DNA of 64,000 bases, from the NCBI RefSeq assembly GCF_000765665.2, contig NZ_JROZ02000001.1, forward strand, positions 839,136 to 903,135, read 5' to 3'. Under the pieces are notes generated by a model that saw only the letters and a list, made by a program, of their open reading frames with translations, was not told where the DNA came from and did no database searches. The position numbers were made by a program, and so were the translations under genes. This DNA is from Helicobacter sp. MIT 05-5293. Lineage in GTDB: Bacteria > Campylobacterota > Campylobacteria > Campylobacterales > Helicobacteraceae. This document shows, one piece after another, positions 63,552 through 64,000 of the stretch. Numbering within the stretch: position 1 is the stretch's first letter; every line of letters starts with the position of its first letter.

Positions 63552-63785
63552 TTACGCTTTTAATGTGAGTTTTTGCAGTATGATAGAGAGTTCATCAAGG
63601 GTTGATACTTTGGATTCTAACTCTTTGATATGTAAAAACATTTCACACGCTTTAGCCATAGGAGTAGAGATTTTATCAGTTCGTGCAGCTTTAGAGATAG
63701 CCTCTTCGCCATAGCCTAAACTCTCGCCTAGCTCCCTATAAGTAAGATTGTAAGTTTTACAAATCTGCTTAATTATATTTTCCAA
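63552..63785 (-). CDS. Small HTH regulator
   Basis: A 77-residue protein. Residues about 8-45 (QICKTYNLTYRELGESLGYG, then EEAISKAART) form a Cro/XRE-like helix-turn-helix; the rest is a short coiled tail (FLHIKELESKVSTLDEL) for dimerisation. Such proteins control small mobile or toxin modules in Campylobacterales. It lies between the two copies of the membrane peptide gene and upstream of the 24-residue peptide, so it may repress them. The target is inferred from position. Confidence 0.7.
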   Translation of the reverse strand: MENIIKQICKTYNLTYRELGESLGYGEEAISKAARTDKISTPMAKACEMFLHIKELESKVSTLDELSIILQKLTLKA

Positions 63786-63876
63786 AATATCCCCTTAAAG
63801 CGTAGCTTCTTTAAAACCAATATTATACTACAAAAATATTTTAAAAGCGTATTAATTTTACTCTTTGCAAGTTCAT

Positions 63877-63996
63877 TTAATCCTCCTTAGATTCTAGCTT
63901 TTCAATGCGCTTACGCAAGGCATCGACATAAAACACAAGCCCGACTATCACTAGCACTTCGGCGATTTCCGCTACATATCCGATAATTTCACTCAT
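63877..63996 (-). CDS. 39-residue membrane peptide, copy 2
   Basis: ATG 63996 gives the same peptide as copy 1 up to LESKE, ending in one more aspartate before TAA. Its ribosome site is outside the window. The two copies are identical in DNA over the shared 118 bases, so the duplication is recent or kept by gene conversion. It precedes the HTH gene on the same strand by about 90 bases. Confidence 0.6.
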   Translation of the reverse strand: MSEIIGYVAEIAEVLVIVGLVFYVDALRKRIEKLESKED

Positions 63997-64000
63997 TTTT
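63883..64000 (-). repeat. 118-bp perfect direct repeat, copy 2 (reaches window edge)
   Basis: Same as 63170-63287. The repeat may be longer than seen, because the window ends inside it. Confidence 0.9.

Noticed and set aside
1..64000. rRNA, tRNA or insertion sequences
   Set aside because: I found no tRNA-like cloverleaf with a GTTCRA loop, no rRNA blocks and no transposase, though a tRNA scan was not possible here.

Overview
This window is chromosomal DNA of a Helicobacter, most likely an enterohepatic species. The composition is AT-rich. The promoters are short extended -10 boxes (TATAAT or TACAAT) without a clear -35. Gene order recalls H. pylori: hom-yraN, rpmE-rsmI-trmH followed by two exported or membrane proteins, ccdA-pyrC-like-mqnX, and manC-gmd-fcl. 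There are Hof-like outer-membrane proteins and five long in-gene poly-G/poly-C tracts. The species cannot be fixed from the sequence. I saw no rRNA, tRNA, CRISPR array or insertion sequence.

1-29.3 kb is mostly core metabolism. It holds argH (partial), hemJ, a TRL-like lipoprotein, adk, a DEAD-box helicase, a ccdA/dihydroorotase-like/mscS/mqnX/phosphatase/Spx/NlpC-P60 run, znuABC, hom, an aminotransferase, a RodZ-like membrane protein, the TrmH/RsmI/L31 cluster, a sugar aminotransferase and two outer-membrane proteins. A radical SAM protein and a patatin-like phospholipase follow.

29.4-42.4 kb holds a phase-variable radical SAM gene (frame OFF at a 12-C tract), htpG, a chemoreceptor, a cysteine desulfurase-like enzyme with cysK, acnB, and yedF-selD. 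selD carries an in-frame UGA at its active-site codon and is read here as a selenoprotein.

42.6-49.2 kb is a GDP-sugar and surface-glycan cluster: a small tract-bearing ORF, manC, a GT10 fucosyltransferase-like gene (OFF), gmd, fcl, a ColD-like dehydratase and an RmlC-like epimerase. Three 11-G tracts lie in it. One of them decides whether the ColD-like protein gains an extension that ends on the start codon of the epimerase gene.

49.3-53.2 kb returns to core genes: a hypothetical protein, xseA, bioB and yihY.

53.2-64 kb is accessory DNA. A phospholipase-D/SNF2 helicase gene, frame-broken at a 12-C tract near its 5' end, overlaps a large Eco57I-like N6-adenine methyltransferase/specificity gene. 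Beyond the 3' end of the methyltransferase, in opposite orientation, lies a promoterless alternative C-terminal specificity cassette. A perfect 94-bp inverted repeat joins the two in the same reading frame, so inversion of about 1.2 kb would swap the C-terminal specificity domain. Between the repeats sits a small, heavily structured RNA encoding a 23-residue hydrophobic peptide. This double-switched restriction-like locus is the most interesting system in the window. Further on are a degenerate L,D-transpeptidase-fold effector with a possible immunity partner, a kilobase of G-rich repeat-bearing DNA, a small HTH regulator, another tiny hydrophobic peptide, and two copies of a 38-39 residue membrane peptide on a perfect 118-bp direct repeat.
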